Below, in pieces: positions 35,127 through 44,183 of a DNA stretch of 64,000 nucleotides. The stretch's first letter is position 1, and the number at the start of each line of letters is the position of its first letter. A model generated the notes under the pieces. That model was not told the DNA's origin, searched no databases, and saw nothing but the letters and a program-made list of their open reading frames with translations. This DNA comes from Flagellimonas alvinocaridis. GTDB lineage: Bacteria > Bacteroidota > Bacteroidia > Flavobacteriales > Flavobacteriaceae. The stretch spans positions 248,001 through 312,000 of the forward strand of contig NZ_SNTZ01000004.1 of NCBI RefSeq assembly GCF_004916895.1. The letters run 5' to 3'. A program made the position numbers and the translations under genes.

Positions 35127-35519
35127 ATGTTGTCCTTTGGTAAAAAGAAAAAGCCGGAAATAGACTTGGAGCAACACGAACTTTTGGAGTATGCGCAGAA
35201 ACGCATCAAACAAAAAAAACGGTTGTTCTCCCACTTTGTCATTTTTTTGATCGGTTGTGTGTTTTTGATCTTGATCAACAAGATTTTAAAATATGGGGAG
35301 GCCTATGACTGGTTTGTTTGGGCCATCCTTTTCTGGGCTTTTTTACTGGTGCTGCACGCCTTTAATGTTTTTGTGACCCACAAGTTCATGGGACAGGATT
35401 GGGAGCGCAGACAGCGTGAACGGTTGGTGGAACTCCAGAAAAAGCGGATTGCCGAAATCCAAAAGGAAATTGAAACGGATTTCCCTCTTTCCAACATCAA
35501 TAAAAAAAAAGATCTGTGA
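35127..35519 (+). CDS. 2TM domain membrane protein
   Basis: The 130-residue protein has two close membrane helices (~37-55 and ~65-83) between a basic N-terminus (AQKRIKQKKRLFSHF) and a charged C-terminal helix (RERLVELQKKRIAEIQKE). This matches the 2TM domain common in Bacteroidota; function is unknown, and some are linked to histidine kinases. Its stop overlaps the folA start by four bases (GTGA), so translation is probably coupled. Confidence 0.82.
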   Translation: MLSFGKKKKPEIDLEQHELLEYAQKRIKQKKRLFSHFVIFLIGCVFLILINKILKYGEAYDWFVWAILFWAFLLVLHAFNVFVTHKFMGQDWERRQRERLVELQKKRIAEIQKEIETDFPLSNINKKKDL

Positions 35520-36007
35520 AGCGACTGATCATTATTGCCGCGGCCGCCCAAAACAATGCTTTGGGCAAGGACAACGATTTGGTGTGGCACCTTCCTGACG
35601 ATTTTAAGCGTTTTAAATCCCTTACTACGGGGCATAAAATCATTATGGGCCGAAAGACCTTGGAGAGCTTCCCCAAGGCTCTGCCCAACCGAGAGCATAT
35701 AGTTATTACCCGGGATAAAAAATATACACCAAAATTTCCTTGCACGGTGGTACATTCGCTTGATGATGCCATTGCTTTAGTGGGTGGCCATGAAACAGCC
35801 TATATTATTGGGGGTGGTGAAATATACAAGCAGTCCATGAATCTTGCCACAGACATAGAGCTCACTAGGGTACATGGTACTTTTGAAGCCGATACTTTTT
35901 TTCCAGAAATTGATGAAACCCAATGGGAATTGCTTAAAGAAGAACATCATCCTAAGGATGATCGGCACCAATACCCTTTTACCTATCTCACCTACAAAAG
36001 AAGATAG
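35516..36007 (+). CDS. folA: Dihydrofolate reductase, GTG start
   Basis: The 163-residue enzyme reduces dihydrofolate with NADPH, recycling the folate used by thymidylate synthase. It has IIAAAAQNNALGKDNDLVWHLPDDFKRFK (in part: GKDNDLVWHLPDDF), IIMGRKTLESFP (~43-54) and IIGGGEIYKQS (~101-111). The start is a GTG that overlaps the preceding TGA; the next ATG is far inside. thyA (21.6 kb) and folK (62.3 kb) are elsewhere in the window. It converges on murI with only three bases between. Confidence 0.95.
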   Translation: MKRLIIIAAAAQNNALGKDNDLVWHLPDDFKRFKSLTTGHKIIMGRKTLESFPKALPNREHIVITRDKKYTPKFPCTVVHSLDDAIALVGGHETAYIIGGGEIYKQSMNLATDIELTRVHGTFEADTFFPEIDETQWELLKEEHHPKDDRHQYPFTYLTYKRR

Positions 36008-36010
36008 GTT

Positions 36011-36790
36011 TTAAAAATCACGATAGGCAATTTCAGCAATTGGATCATTGACCAACTTCTTCAGCACTCCAATATCCTTGTTGGTAAAAAGCATGTGTCG
36101 GGGAGTATTTTTTGCAACTTGCAAAAGATTCCCCTTTTCCAATACTGCCTTGGTCTGCCTTGCTACGGCTTCGCCTGAATCAATAATTGTGATATTGCTG
36201 GGAAGCATTTTTTTCAGTTGGGGTATCAAATACGGATAATGGGTGCATCCCAACACCAGACAGTCGATGTCTTGTTGCAGCATGGGATCCAGGTATTTTT
36301 TGAGAAGCTCCTGCATGGTCGGCGAATCAATCTCCCCAGCCTCTATTAATTCAACCAATCCCTTTCCTTCTTGCTCCAGTACAGTAATACCTTCTGCAAA
36401 TAGCTTTGAAGTATTATGGAACAAGCTACTGGATAAGGTACCCTTGGTGGCCAAAATCCCAACCTTTTTGGTTTTGGTTTGAAGAGCAGCGGGTTTTATG
36501 GCAGGTTCTATACCAATAAATGGAACTTTGTAGCTGGCCCGTAGATGATCAATCGCATTGGTGGTGGCCGTATTACAGGCCACTACAATGATCTTACAAT
36601 CATGTTCCAGCAAAAATTTGGTGTTCTTAACACTCAGTTGAACAATCTCTTCCTTGGACCTTTCACCATAGGGCGCATTGGCACTATCTGCCAAATAGAG
36701 CGTGTGTTCATAGGGCAACATCTTTTTAATTTCTCTCCAAATGGAGGTTCCCCCTACCCCAGAATCAAAAATGCCAATTGGTCTTTGCAT
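36011..36790 (-). CDS. murI: Glutamate racemase
   Basis: The 259-residue enzyme makes D-glutamate for peptidoglycan. The two catalytic cysteines stand in VVACNTATTNA (~70-80) and VLGCTHYPYL (~184-193), and IGIFDSGVGGTSIWRE opens the protein. It is the last gene of the minus-strand envelope cluster that begins with the CBS gene, after a terminator that follows the second ompH gene. Confidence 0.96.
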   Translation of the reverse strand: MQRPIGIFDSGVGGTSIWREIKKMLPYEHTLYLADSANAPYGERSKEEIVQLSVKNTKFLLEHDCKIIVVACNTATTNAIDHLRASYKVPFIGIEPAIKPAALQTKTKKVGILATKGTLSSSLFHNTSKLFAEGITVLEQEGKGLVELIEAGEIDSPTMQELLKKYLDPMLQQDIDCLVLGCTHYPYLIPQLKKMLPSNITIIDSGEAVARQTKAVLEKGNLLQVAKNTPRHMLFTNKDIGVLKKLVNDPIAEIAYRDF

Positions 36791-36828
36791 GCCTAAAAAT
36801 AAACACTGTTACGGTTTTGACATAAAAA

Positions 36829-36857
36829 AACCGCTTTACCTTTCTGGAAAAGCGGTT
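36829..36857 (-). terminator. Terminator after the second ompH gene
   Basis: On the minus strand AACCGCTTT and AAAGCGGTT form the stem and a run of seven T follows. It lies between the ompH gene and murI. Confidence 0.85.
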
Positions 36858-36885
36858 CCTATTTTGTTATTGGACAATGTATTTC

Positions 36886-37395
36886 TTAGAATCCCAATTC
36901 TTGCTTAACAGCGGGCAAAAGATCTTTTCCCTTGGCCACGATCAAACTCAATCCTGGGCTGGCATCGATTACATACTCAAAGCCTTGTGAAGCCGCAACT
37001 TTTTCAATGGCTGCTTTGGCCTTATCAGAAATTGGAGCAAATAGTTCTTGTTGTTTTTTCTGCAACTCCTGCATGGCAGTTTGCTCGGCTTCTTGAATAT
37101 TTTTCTCAAAACCTTGAAGCTCCAACGCTCTTTTCTCGTTTTCCTCGTTTGTTTTTGAGGTAGCTTCGTTTTGGTATTGAGTCAATTTATTTTGGAGCTC
37201 TTTCATGGAACTTTGTATGTCTGCCCTGTAGGTTTCCTGCAATTTTTTAAGTTCGGCCTGCGCAGTTTTCATCTCCGGCATTTCAGACAACAATTGCTGC
37301 ACATTAATGTGGGCAACCTTGCTCTGCGCACTTACAAAACCTGTAGCCGCCACAAACAAAACTAGGGCTACAGCGATTTTTTTTACATTTCTCAT
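36886..37395 (-). CDS. OmpH/Skp-family periplasmic chaperone (copy 2)
   Basis: The 169-residue protein has a signal peptide (KKIAVALVLFVAATGFVSAQ), a short N-terminal beta strand (SKVAHINVQQLL), a long coiled coil (~45-125) and a C-terminal YVIDASPGLSLIVAKG strand pair, the Skp layout. It should hold outer-membrane proteins on the way to BamA. It follows a longer ompH copy by 43 bases, and bamA lies upstream in the same cluster. Confidence 0.92.
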   Translation of the reverse strand: MRNVKKIAVALVLFVAATGFVSAQSKVAHINVQQLLSEMPEMKTAQAELKKLQETYRADIQSSMKELQNKLTQYQNEATSKTNEENEKRALELQGFEKNIQEAEQTAMQELQKKQQELFAPISDKAKAAIEKVAASQGFEYVIDASPGLSLIVAKGKDLLPAVKQELGF

Positions 37396-37438
37396 GGTTC
37401 TAAGTTACTATTTTGATGTTAAATTAAGTGTTTCAATA

Positions 37439-38275
37439 TTATTGTTGTATTGAATCCTTTTCTTGTTCCTGCGCTTTTTTTCGTTCATCCAATTTGGCTT
37501 GTCGTTTGGCTTCGCGCTCTTCCAATAATTTTTGTCTTCTGGCCTCGTAGGCTTTTTTTCTTTCCTCCCTGAGCTTTAGCTGTTCCGTCCTTCTGTCTTC
37601 GGCCGCTTTGGCCTTTGCTTCTTGGGCTTCTTCCGCTTTTTCTTGGCGCTCTCTCAGGGCATCACTGATTTCATCGTCTGCCTGCTCTTCCTCTTCCATG
37701 AACTGTTGCAACCTGTTCCTTTCGTCCTGCTTCTTGTTGGAAGCGCTCACTTTTCTTGTTCGGCCTATCTCCCTTAGGACCAAGTCACTGATATCGTGCC
37801 TTTTTTCGGAGTACAACATTACAACATCTGCCGATTTATCAAAAATAAAATCGTATCTTTTATTACCGCCAATTTTTTGGACCTCGTTGAAAACTTGATC
37901 CTGGATGGGCTGAATCAGCAATTGTTTCTGCAAGACCAAATCCCCTTGGGGTCCAAAACGGTCTTGTTGATAATCCAACATTTCCTTTTCCAATATTTGG
38001 ATTTCCTCTTCGCGTTCTGCAATAAGTTCATCCGTTAGCAGTACTTTTTCTGCCATTAAATCCTTTTTCATTTGCTTCACTATACTTTGCTTCAGCTCAA
38101 TCTCCTGTTTCCATTTTTGAGCCTTGGCTTCCAGTTGCGTGGTGGCTTCCCTATATTCTTCCACATTTTCAAGGATATACTCCATATCTACATATCCTAT
38201 ACGTACCCCGCGCTGTGAAAAGCCATAAAAGGATGTCATCAAAACAATCAACGACAAAAGAACTTTGGTATTCAT
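37439..38275 (-). CDS. OmpH/Skp-family periplasmic chaperone (long copy 1)
   Basis: The 278-residue protein has a signal peptide (LLSLIVLMTSFYGFSQ), the Skp strand RGVRIGYVDMEYILENV and a long coiled coil. After the usual end (~165) it carries an extra, highly charged, Glu/Arg/Lys-rich helical tail (EEEEQADDEISDAL and REERKKAYEARRQKLLEERE, in part), which the shorter copy lacks. It lies 98 bases after bamA. Same general role as the shorter copy; the tail may give reach or a partner contact. Confidence 0.9.
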   Translation of the reverse strand: MNTKVLLSLIVLMTSFYGFSQRGVRIGYVDMEYILENVEEYREATTQLEAKAQKWKQEIELKQSIVKQMKKDLMAEKVLLTDELIAEREEEIQILEKEMLDYQQDRFGPQGDLVLQKQLLIQPIQDQVFNEVQKIGGNKRYDFIFDKSADVVMLYSEKRHDISDLVLREIGRTRKVSASNKKQDERNRLQQFMEEEEQADDEISDALRERQEKAEEAQEAKAKAAEDRRTEQLKLREERKKAYEARRQKLLEEREAKRQAKLDERKKAQEQEKDSIQQ

Positions 38276-38373
38276 CTTTGTTTCCGCTTTTTACATAGAA
38301 AATATCGTGCCAAAATAACTAATTAATTAAAAACAAGCTACTTATAAATCAGCAAAGCCCTATTTTCCTTAGA

Positions 38374-41046
38374 TTAAAACTGCTGCCCGATGATGAAGTG
38401 CGTTTGCCAGCCACTGGGTCCTGTTGATCCTGGTCTGGCATCTGTGTCGAAGCCGTATCCAAAATCAATCCCCAAGAGTCCGAATGCCGGCATAAAAATA
38501 CGTAGCCCCACTCCGGCAGATCTTTTTAATTCAAACGGATTAAACTCATTAAAATTGTTGAACGCGTTTCCTGCTTCCAAAAACGACAGTGCATAAATGG
38601 ATGCGGAGGGTTTAAGGGTAAGCGGATAACGAAGTTCCAAGGAATACTTATTGTAAATTGTTCCTCCATCTTGCTGAAGGGAGTTTGTTATTGGATTGGT
38701 TACGTATGGGGTGAGGGCTTGATTTTCGTAACCTCTTAATTGAATAACGTCCCTACCATCCAAAGTAAAGTTTCCAAGACCGTCGCCGCCCACATAGAAA
38801 CGTTCAAAAGGAACAGCTCCAATATCATGGTTATAAGCTCCCAAAAAGCCAAACTCGGCATTGGTACGAAGCACCAGTTTGTCTACCAAGCGGGTGTACC
38901 AATCTCCTTTGAATTTTACTTTGTAGAATTCCAGAAGTTTAAACCGCTCCTCTTCCATGCGCTCCAAATCATCACTCAATTGGGCAAATTCCAACTGCTC
39001 TTCAATACTGGAAGGGTTATTTCCTATTTCAAACAACCTTTCTGTTGCTGCATTGATATCTGTCTTAAGTTGCTTATAGTCTTTGGAACTGAACAAAGAA
39101 TACGGTGGGGTAAATTTGGCGGTAATCTCAAAGTTTGATCCTGTAAGCGGAAATATTCTACTGGGACCTTGCGAGCTTCTAGATATTCCAAATGTGTAGT
39201 TTACCGAATTGGAACTACCATTTCCGAAGTTGAAAAGTCCCAAATTATAATCGTTGAAATCGTATCGTTGATAACTTAAGGAATGGGATATGGTGAAGAA
39301 GTCATCTGGCCATTGCACCCTTTTCGCCAAACCGGCTGAAATTCCTGTAATGGAAAAACCACGATCTTTTTGCACATCGATCCTACCCCTGTTATCATAC
39401 CCTGTGGCAAATTGTTGGGTCCTGGAAAGTGATAGGTTGAATCGTACTGGTTTTTTACCGCCCAACCATGGTTCGGAGAAATTCAAGCTATATACACGGA
39501 ACGACCTACTGGCCTGCAAACGGAGTGCAAAAGTCTGTCCATCTCCCATGGGAACCGGCTTGTATGCCTCCCCATTAAATATATTCTTAAGTGAAAAATT
39601 GCTGAAAGACAATCCCAAGGTTCCGATGAATCCGCCGCCACCAAAACCTCCTTGTAGTTCTATCTGACTGGAGCCGGCTTCAACAAGACTGTACTGAATG
39701 TCCACCGTACCGGCATTTGGGTCTGGGTTTTGAATGTCCGGAACAATCTGTTCGGCATCAAAGAATCCCAACTGCCCCAATTCACGAATACTTCGCACAA
39801 TATTGTCCTTGCTGTATTTTTGACCGGGACGGGTACGCAACTCCCTAAAAATTACGTGGTCGTTGGTCTTATCGTTACCTACAACGGTCACGTGATCCAA
39901 AAAGGTTTCTTTACCTTCTATGATCCTGATTTCAAAATCTATGGTATCGTTCACTGCGGATACCTCAACAGGATTGATACTTGAAAACAGGTATCCGTTG
40001 TTTTGGTAAAGGTTGGTAAGGTCTTCCGCATCAGGTCTGGAATCGTCGGCGATACGTTTTTTAAGTAACACTCCATTATAGGTCTGCCCTTTTCGAATAC
40101 CAAGGACTTGACTCAATTGCCTATCGGTATACACCGAGTTTCCAACAAAGTTGATGTCTCCAAAATAGTACTTGTCCCCTTCTTCTACCTTGATCTTTAG
40201 GTCGATGTTCTTTTCGTTCACCTTCACAAAAGTGTCCGAAAGTATCCTTGCATCCCTATATCCACGTTCGGCATAGGCATCCACCAAGCTGGAAAGGTCT
40301 TCATTGAAATCCTCCTCGATGTATTTGGATTTTTTCCAGAAACGATAGAGTTTCTTCTTCTTGGTGTTCTTCATCGACTTTCGAAGTCGCTTGTTGGATA
40401 GTTTTTCGTTGCCTTCAAAAACAATGCTCCGAATTTTTACTTTATCTCCTTTGTTTACATTGATGACCATGTTTTGCGTATTGGTCTCGGAGGTATCTGT
40501 AGCGGTAGCAATATTTACCTTGGCATTGAGGTATCCTTGTTTCTTGTATTTATTCTGAAGGTAATTCTTGGTATTGGCAATTAAGCTTTCGGTGATTTTC
40601 TTGCCTTTTTTCAGGTCCGTATCAGTAAGGATATCCTCTACCTTACGCTTTTTAACCCCATACACGGTAACATTGGAAAGGGTTGGACGCTCCAAGATAT
40701 TCAACTCCAGGAAAATCTTATCATCCTCTATTTTGGTATAGTACATCTCAACATTGCTGAACAGCTCCAAGCTCCACAATTTTTTGATCACTGCACTTAT
40801 CTCATCACCCGGAACGGTAATGGGTTGCCCTACACGCAAGCCCGTATAGGTTTTAACGGTCTGCTCATTATAGCTTTGTAGACCGGTTACGGTAAGTCCG
40901 CCCAATATATATCTTTTTCCATCCTCAAATGAAGTTTCCTGGGCAAAGCTTTGTCCGGTAATAAATAATAAAGGAAGGAGTAGTTTTAGGTATGGTAGTA
41001 TGGATTTTTTTATACCCTTAACTGAGTTGTTCGCTAGTTTTTCCAA
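38374..41046 (-). CDS. bamA: Outer-membrane protein assembly factor BamA
   Basis: The 890-residue protein has a signal peptide ending in TGQSFAQ, five POTRA repeats (~45-430, e.g. KVKIRSIVFEGNEKLSNKRL in part and YYFGDINFVGN) and a C-terminal 16-strand barrel with the RGY loop (VIQLRGYENQAL) and a terminal FIIGQQF ending in Phe. It inserts beta-barrel proteins in the outer membrane. The start overlaps the uppS end by 29 bases, so the two are co-translated. An insert after the first barrel strands (~690-740, ERLFEIGNNPSSIEEQ) is helical. Confidence 0.95.
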   Translation of the reverse strand: MEKLANNSVKGIKKSILPYLKLLLPLLFITGQSFAQETSFEDGKRYILGGLTVTGLQSYNEQTVKTYTGLRVGQPITVPGDEISAVIKKLWSLELFSNVEMYYTKIEDDKIFLELNILERPTLSNVTVYGVKKRKVEDILTDTDLKKGKKITESLIANTKNYLQNKYKKQGYLNAKVNIATATDTSETNTQNMVINVNKGDKVKIRSIVFEGNEKLSNKRLRKSMKNTKKKKLYRFWKKSKYIEEDFNEDLSSLVDAYAERGYRDARILSDTFVKVNEKNIDLKIKVEEGDKYYFGDINFVGNSVYTDRQLSQVLGIRKGQTYNGVLLKKRIADDSRPDAEDLTNLYQNNGYLFSSINPVEVSAVNDTIDFEIRIIEGKETFLDHVTVVGNDKTNDHVIFRELRTRPGQKYSKDNIVRSIRELGQLGFFDAEQIVPDIQNPDPNAGTVDIQYSLVEAGSSQIELQGGFGGGGFIGTLGLSFSNFSLKNIFNGEAYKPVPMGDGQTFALRLQASRSFRVYSLNFSEPWLGGKKPVRFNLSLSRTQQFATGYDNRGRIDVQKDRGFSITGISAGLAKRVQWPDDFFTISHSLSYQRYDFNDYNLGLFNFGNGSSNSVNYTFGISRSSQGPSRIFPLTGSNFEITAKFTPPYSLFSSKDYKQLKTDINAATERLFEIGNNPSSIEEQLEFAQLSDDLERMEEERFKLLEFYKVKFKGDWYTRLVDKLVLRTNAEFGFLGAYNHDIGAVPFERFYVGGDGLGNFTLDGRDVIQLRGYENQALTPYVTNPITNSLQQDGGTIYNKYSLELRYPLTLKPSASIYALSFLEAGNAFNNFNEFNPFELKRSAGVGLRIFMPAFGLLGIDFGYGFDTDARPGSTGPSGWQTHFIIGQQF

Positions 41047-41761
41047 ATCGTCGTTCTCTATTTTGGTAACTTAATATTGCCTCTACCAAATGATGCTCTC
41101 TAAAATCAGGCCAAAATACGTCAATAAAATATAATTCGGCATAAGCAATTTGCCATAGTAAAAAATTACTGATCCTGCACTCGCCACTGGTACGGATAAG
41201 CAGGTCTACATCTGGCAAGAAATGCGTGTAAAGATGTGTATTTATAACGGTTTCGTCAATATTTTCAAGTGAAATTATATTATTTTTAACTTTGGCAGCT
41301 ATCTCTTTTACAGCAGATTTCAGCTCTTCCCTTGAGCCATAGCTTAGGGCCAAAGTGAGTATCATTCCCGTATTTTCCGCTGTTTTTGAAATAACCTCAG
41401 AAAGCTCTTTTTGGGCCTTTTTTGGCAAGGAATCTATGTTTCCAATAGCCATTAGCTTAATGTTGTTCTTATTGAGGGTCTTCAATTCTTTCTTGAGGGA
41501 AGACACCAAGAGTTTCATAAGAGTCTCTACTTCAACCTTTGGTCTGTTCCAGTTTTCGGTGGAAAATGCATAGAGGGTAAGACATTTTATTTGAAGTTTG
41601 GCGCAATTCTCCACAGTGTTCCTAACGGCATCCACCCCATTCTCATGACCAAAAATACGAAGCTTGCCCCGCTGTTTGGCCCATCTGCCATTGCCATCCA
41701 TAATAATGGCCACATGTTCTGGAATTTGCTTGTCTTTCTTTACGTCCTCTAGCGTGTGCAT
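41018..41761 (-). CDS. uppS: Undecaprenyl/isoprenyl diphosphate synthase
   Basis: The 247-residue cis-prenyltransferase makes the lipid carrier for peptidoglycan and O-antigen. It has HVAIIMDGNGRWAKQRG (~16-32), LTLYAFSTENWNRP (~62-75) and the C-terminal DLLIRTSGECRISNFLLWQIAYAEL (in part: LLIRTSGECRISNF). The ATG at 41761 lies one base after the porG stop. It overlaps bamA at the 3' end. Confidence 0.95.
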   Translation of the reverse strand: MHTLEDVKKDKQIPEHVAIIMDGNGRWAKQRGKLRIFGHENGVDAVRNTVENCAKLQIKCLTLYAFSTENWNRPKVEVETLMKLLVSSLKKELKTLNKNNIKLMAIGNIDSLPKKAQKELSEVISKTAENTGMILTLALSYGSREELKSAVKEIAAKVKNNIISLENIDETVINTHLYTHFLPDVDLLIRTSGECRISNFLLWQIAYAELYFIDVFWPDFREHHLVEAILSYQNRERRFGKTSEQLS

Positions 41762-41762
41762 G

Positions 41763-42446
41763 TCATTGAAAACAATCCTGGCAGGGCTTTCGTCCAAAGG
41801 TGTACGTCAATGTAAACCCAGTGAACACGTACCAGTCATCGCTCAATATATTACCGAACCTAAATTGCTCGAAATTGGAACCCTCAGGGTTACTTGCGTC
41901 CAGATTATCCGTAAAGGTATATCTGGCCCCAATCTCGGCACCAAGAATCAGAAATTGATTTAACCGATACTTTGCCCCAACCGTCATTGGAATTGCAAAA
42001 CTACCTTCTTTTTGGTTAATATCCTGCACTTGGAGGGCATCAAAATACATAAAATCGTATCTGAAGTAGGAGATACCTGTGTATAGATAGGGTGTGAACG
42101 CGGGTCCGAGCTTGTGCAAATTATATTCAACAAAGTTAAACTCAACCCCTAGAGAGGTCTCAAAAATGGAGTTGTCCACTTCGTATTTGCGTTGTTGCCT
42201 CGATGGCATACTGGATTTGGAATCGTCTGCGGTAAAGGTGCCATAGAGTACACTGGCGCGCCATGCATACCTTTTGCTCTTGTTCCATTTGAAGAGCCCG
42301 CCAAAGGCAGGTCCCGAAGGTAAAATATAGTTCGTACGGCCTACATCGCCCACCATATTGGTGCCTCCGGCAAAAATCCCAACTTCATAGGTCTGCGCTC
42401 CCAACTTGAGCACACCGCACAGAAAAATAGCCAAAACTATCCTCAT
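41763..42446 (-). CDS. porG: PorG/DUF6089 outer-membrane protein of type IX secretion
   Basis: The 227-residue protein has a signal peptide (MRIVLAIFLCGVLKLGAQ) and an eight-strand-like barrel: YEVGIFAGGTNMVGDVGRTNYI, FTPYLYTGISYFRYDF, GARYTFTDNLD and VFTGFTLTYTFGRK (all in part). DUF6089 corresponds to PorG, a component of the T9SS outer ring. The gene order porG-uppS-bamA is typical for the phylum. ATG 42446 keeps the signal peptide short; an in-frame ATG 21 bases upstream is possible. Confidence 0.88.
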   Translation of the reverse strand: MRIVLAIFLCGVLKLGAQTYEVGIFAGGTNMVGDVGRTNYILPSGPAFGGLFKWNKSKRYAWRASVLYGTFTADDSKSSMPSRQQRKYEVDNSIFETSLGVEFNFVEYNLHKLGPAFTPYLYTGISYFRYDFMYFDALQVQDINQKEGSFAIPMTVGAKYRLNQFLILGAEIGARYTFTDNLDASNPEGSNFEQFRFGNILSDDWYVFTGFTLTYTFGRKPCQDCFQ

Positions 42447-42558
42447 ACCATTCAAAAAATTACACAAGTTAAAAGTAAAGGAAAGTCAATAGGCCTAGTG
42501 TTAATTACATTCTCCCTTGTAAAACAGTTTTTAGCTCCTTTTATTGTTTTTGAGGGGT

Positions 42559-43440
42559 TCAATTCCTTTTATCCTCCCCCCAAAGTAGTTTATTTCGAAG
42601 TGTTTTCAGAAAACTTTCCGAGGTATACTCAATCATTTTGACGGTAAAATCTGATTTTCTGATCCTAATTTCCTTCCCATTGGGGATATCGGCAATCCTA
42701 GAATCCAAAGACACCAAATGGGTCTGCTCCCTACCTGAAACCTTAAGTCGGATCTGGGTGTCATCTGAAATCACCAACGGACGGGCATTCAGGTTGTGCG
42801 GAGCAATCGGAGTCAGTACAAGGGATTTTGCCGTTGGGGCTATAACGGGTCCACCGCAACTGAGAGAATATCCTGTTGAACCTGTTGGGGTAGAAACAAT
42901 CAATCCATCTGCCCAATACGAGGTAAGGTATTCATCGTTCAGATAGGTTTCCACCGTAATCATGGAAGTGGTATCCTTTCTGCTTACCGTGACCTCGTTC
43001 AATGCAAAATTCAGGTTTTCAAATTCGTTTAGGTCCGGATTCACTTCTACCTCAACCAAGGTTCGTTCCTCAACGGTATAATGTCCGGCGACAAATTCAG
43101 TAACCAACTTCCGTACATTCTCTTTTTTAAAGGTTGAAAGAAACCCTAACCTGCCCGTATTTACCCCAACAATGGGTATGCCATAGTCCTTTATATAGGT
43201 AACTGCCCGGAGCATGGTTCCATCACCACCAAAACTGATGAACATGTCAAAAGATGAATCCAATCCTTTGGATTGTGAAAAAGTACCACTGATTCGGCCC
43301 ATGGTACAGTCCGACACCAATGCTTCAAATTTTTTTTCCACAAAAACCTCGGCCTGCACTTTTTGGAGCTCGTGCAAAAGCTCCAACATGCTGGTTTTGT
43401 CTTCTTCCAAAAAAGTTTGTCCGTAAATAGCGACCTTCAT
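42559..43440 (-). CDS. nadK: NAD kinase
   Basis: The 293-residue enzyme makes NADP+ from NAD+ and ATP. It has the GGDGTMLRA motif (~70-78), VNTGRLGFLS (~93-102), the TPTGSTGYSLSCGGP loop (~186-200) and PLVISDD strand. It lies one base after the CBS gene stop, at the head of the envelope cluster. Confidence 0.95.
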   Translation of the reverse strand: MKVAIYGQTFLEEDKTSMLELLHELQKVQAEVFVEKKFEALVSDCTMGRISGTFSQSKGLDSSFDMFISFGGDGTMLRAVTYIKDYGIPIVGVNTGRLGFLSTFKKENVRKLVTEFVAGHYTVEERTLVEVEVNPDLNEFENLNFALNEVTVSRKDTTSMITVETYLNDEYLTSYWADGLIVSTPTGSTGYSLSCGGPVIAPTAKSLVLTPIAPHNLNARPLVISDDTQIRLKVSGREQTHLVSLDSRIADIPNGKEIRIRKSDFTVKMIEYTSESFLKTLRNKLLWGEDKRN

Positions 43441-43441
43441 G

Positions 43442-44098
43442 CTAAACGTTAAGGTATTTTTCCAAATAATCCGATCGTTGTTTTAGATCTTCCATGAACT
43501 GGTCATCGCTGTTTCCAAAAATAATGGTGTAATTATAACGCCTAAAGGTCTGGGCCACCTCATTTAGACTCTGCGCACCTATTTTAAGGGTAATTTGGAC
43601 CACATCGTTCTGGGAATCTGTAATAAAGGCCCCCAACAAACGGGCATTGTTGCCTTCCACGATCTGGGCAATTTCACTGAACGAATAATCCTTGATCCCA
43701 GTTGCCACTACAAGTATGGCACCTGGCTCTTTGAAGAAAGGCGTATCAATGAACATACTCACTACATCCTCAAGATCGTAATATCCGGTAACCGTCTGAT
43801 TTTCATCCAACACCGGAAGAATATTGGCTTCGTTTCTTGAAAACATCTCAAGCACATCCAACCATGAAGTTTCCTTGTTGACAAAAAAACTTTCCATCTC
43901 GTACCTAAATTCCTCTATTCTCTTGTCCGGTTCAAAACAAGCCAAATCATTTTCGGACAAAAGTCCCAGATACATACCATTTTCCGTAACCGCCACATGC
44001 GAAAATGTGGTTTCCTCAAAAAAACGAATTACCTCCTTTAAGGTCTCGGAAACCTCAAAAATGGGAACTGTATTTATTATCTGGCTCTGAATCTGCAT
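43442..44098 (-). CDS. CBS-domain protein
   Basis: The 218-residue protein has two CBS repeats (~1-60 and ~70-125), followed by an ACT-like C-terminal part (~140-218; EPGAILVVATGIKDYSF, QITLKIGAQSLNEV). CBS pairs bind adenine nucleotides or SAM and tune partner proteins. It lies one base before nadK, so it may be involved in NAD kinase regulation; that is inference from position. This gene is commonly found there in the phylum. Confidence 0.88.
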   Translation of the reverse strand: MQIQSQIINTVPIFEVSETLKEVIRFFEETTFSHVAVTENGMYLGLLSENDLACFEPDKRIEEFRYEMESFFVNKETSWLDVLEMFSRNEANILPVLDENQTVTGYYDLEDVVSMFIDTPFFKEPGAILVVATGIKDYSFSEIAQIVEGNNARLLGAFITDSQNDVVQITLKIGAQSLNEVAQTFRRYNYTIIFGNSDDQFMEDLKQRSDYLEKYLNV

Positions 44099-44156
44099 GA
44101 CATAACTATTAGGCGCAAAATACTAATTTTAAATCGCAAAAGGCGTGCCTAATTCT

Positions 44157-44164
44157 TATTTTTG
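44157..44164 (+). promoter_or_regulatory. -7 box of pdxJ
   Basis: TATTTTTG fits TAnnTTTG and ends 19 bases before the pdxJ ATG. No clear TTG stands upstream. Confidence 0.45.
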
Positions 44165-44183
44165 TCCACCTAAAGAGAAGTTC

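Noticed and set aside
35073..35234. Longer N-terminus of the class-V aminotransferase
   Set aside because: It would overlap the divergent 2TM gene and add a hydrophobic stretch foreign to the family; the ATG at 35072 fits alignments of the fold.
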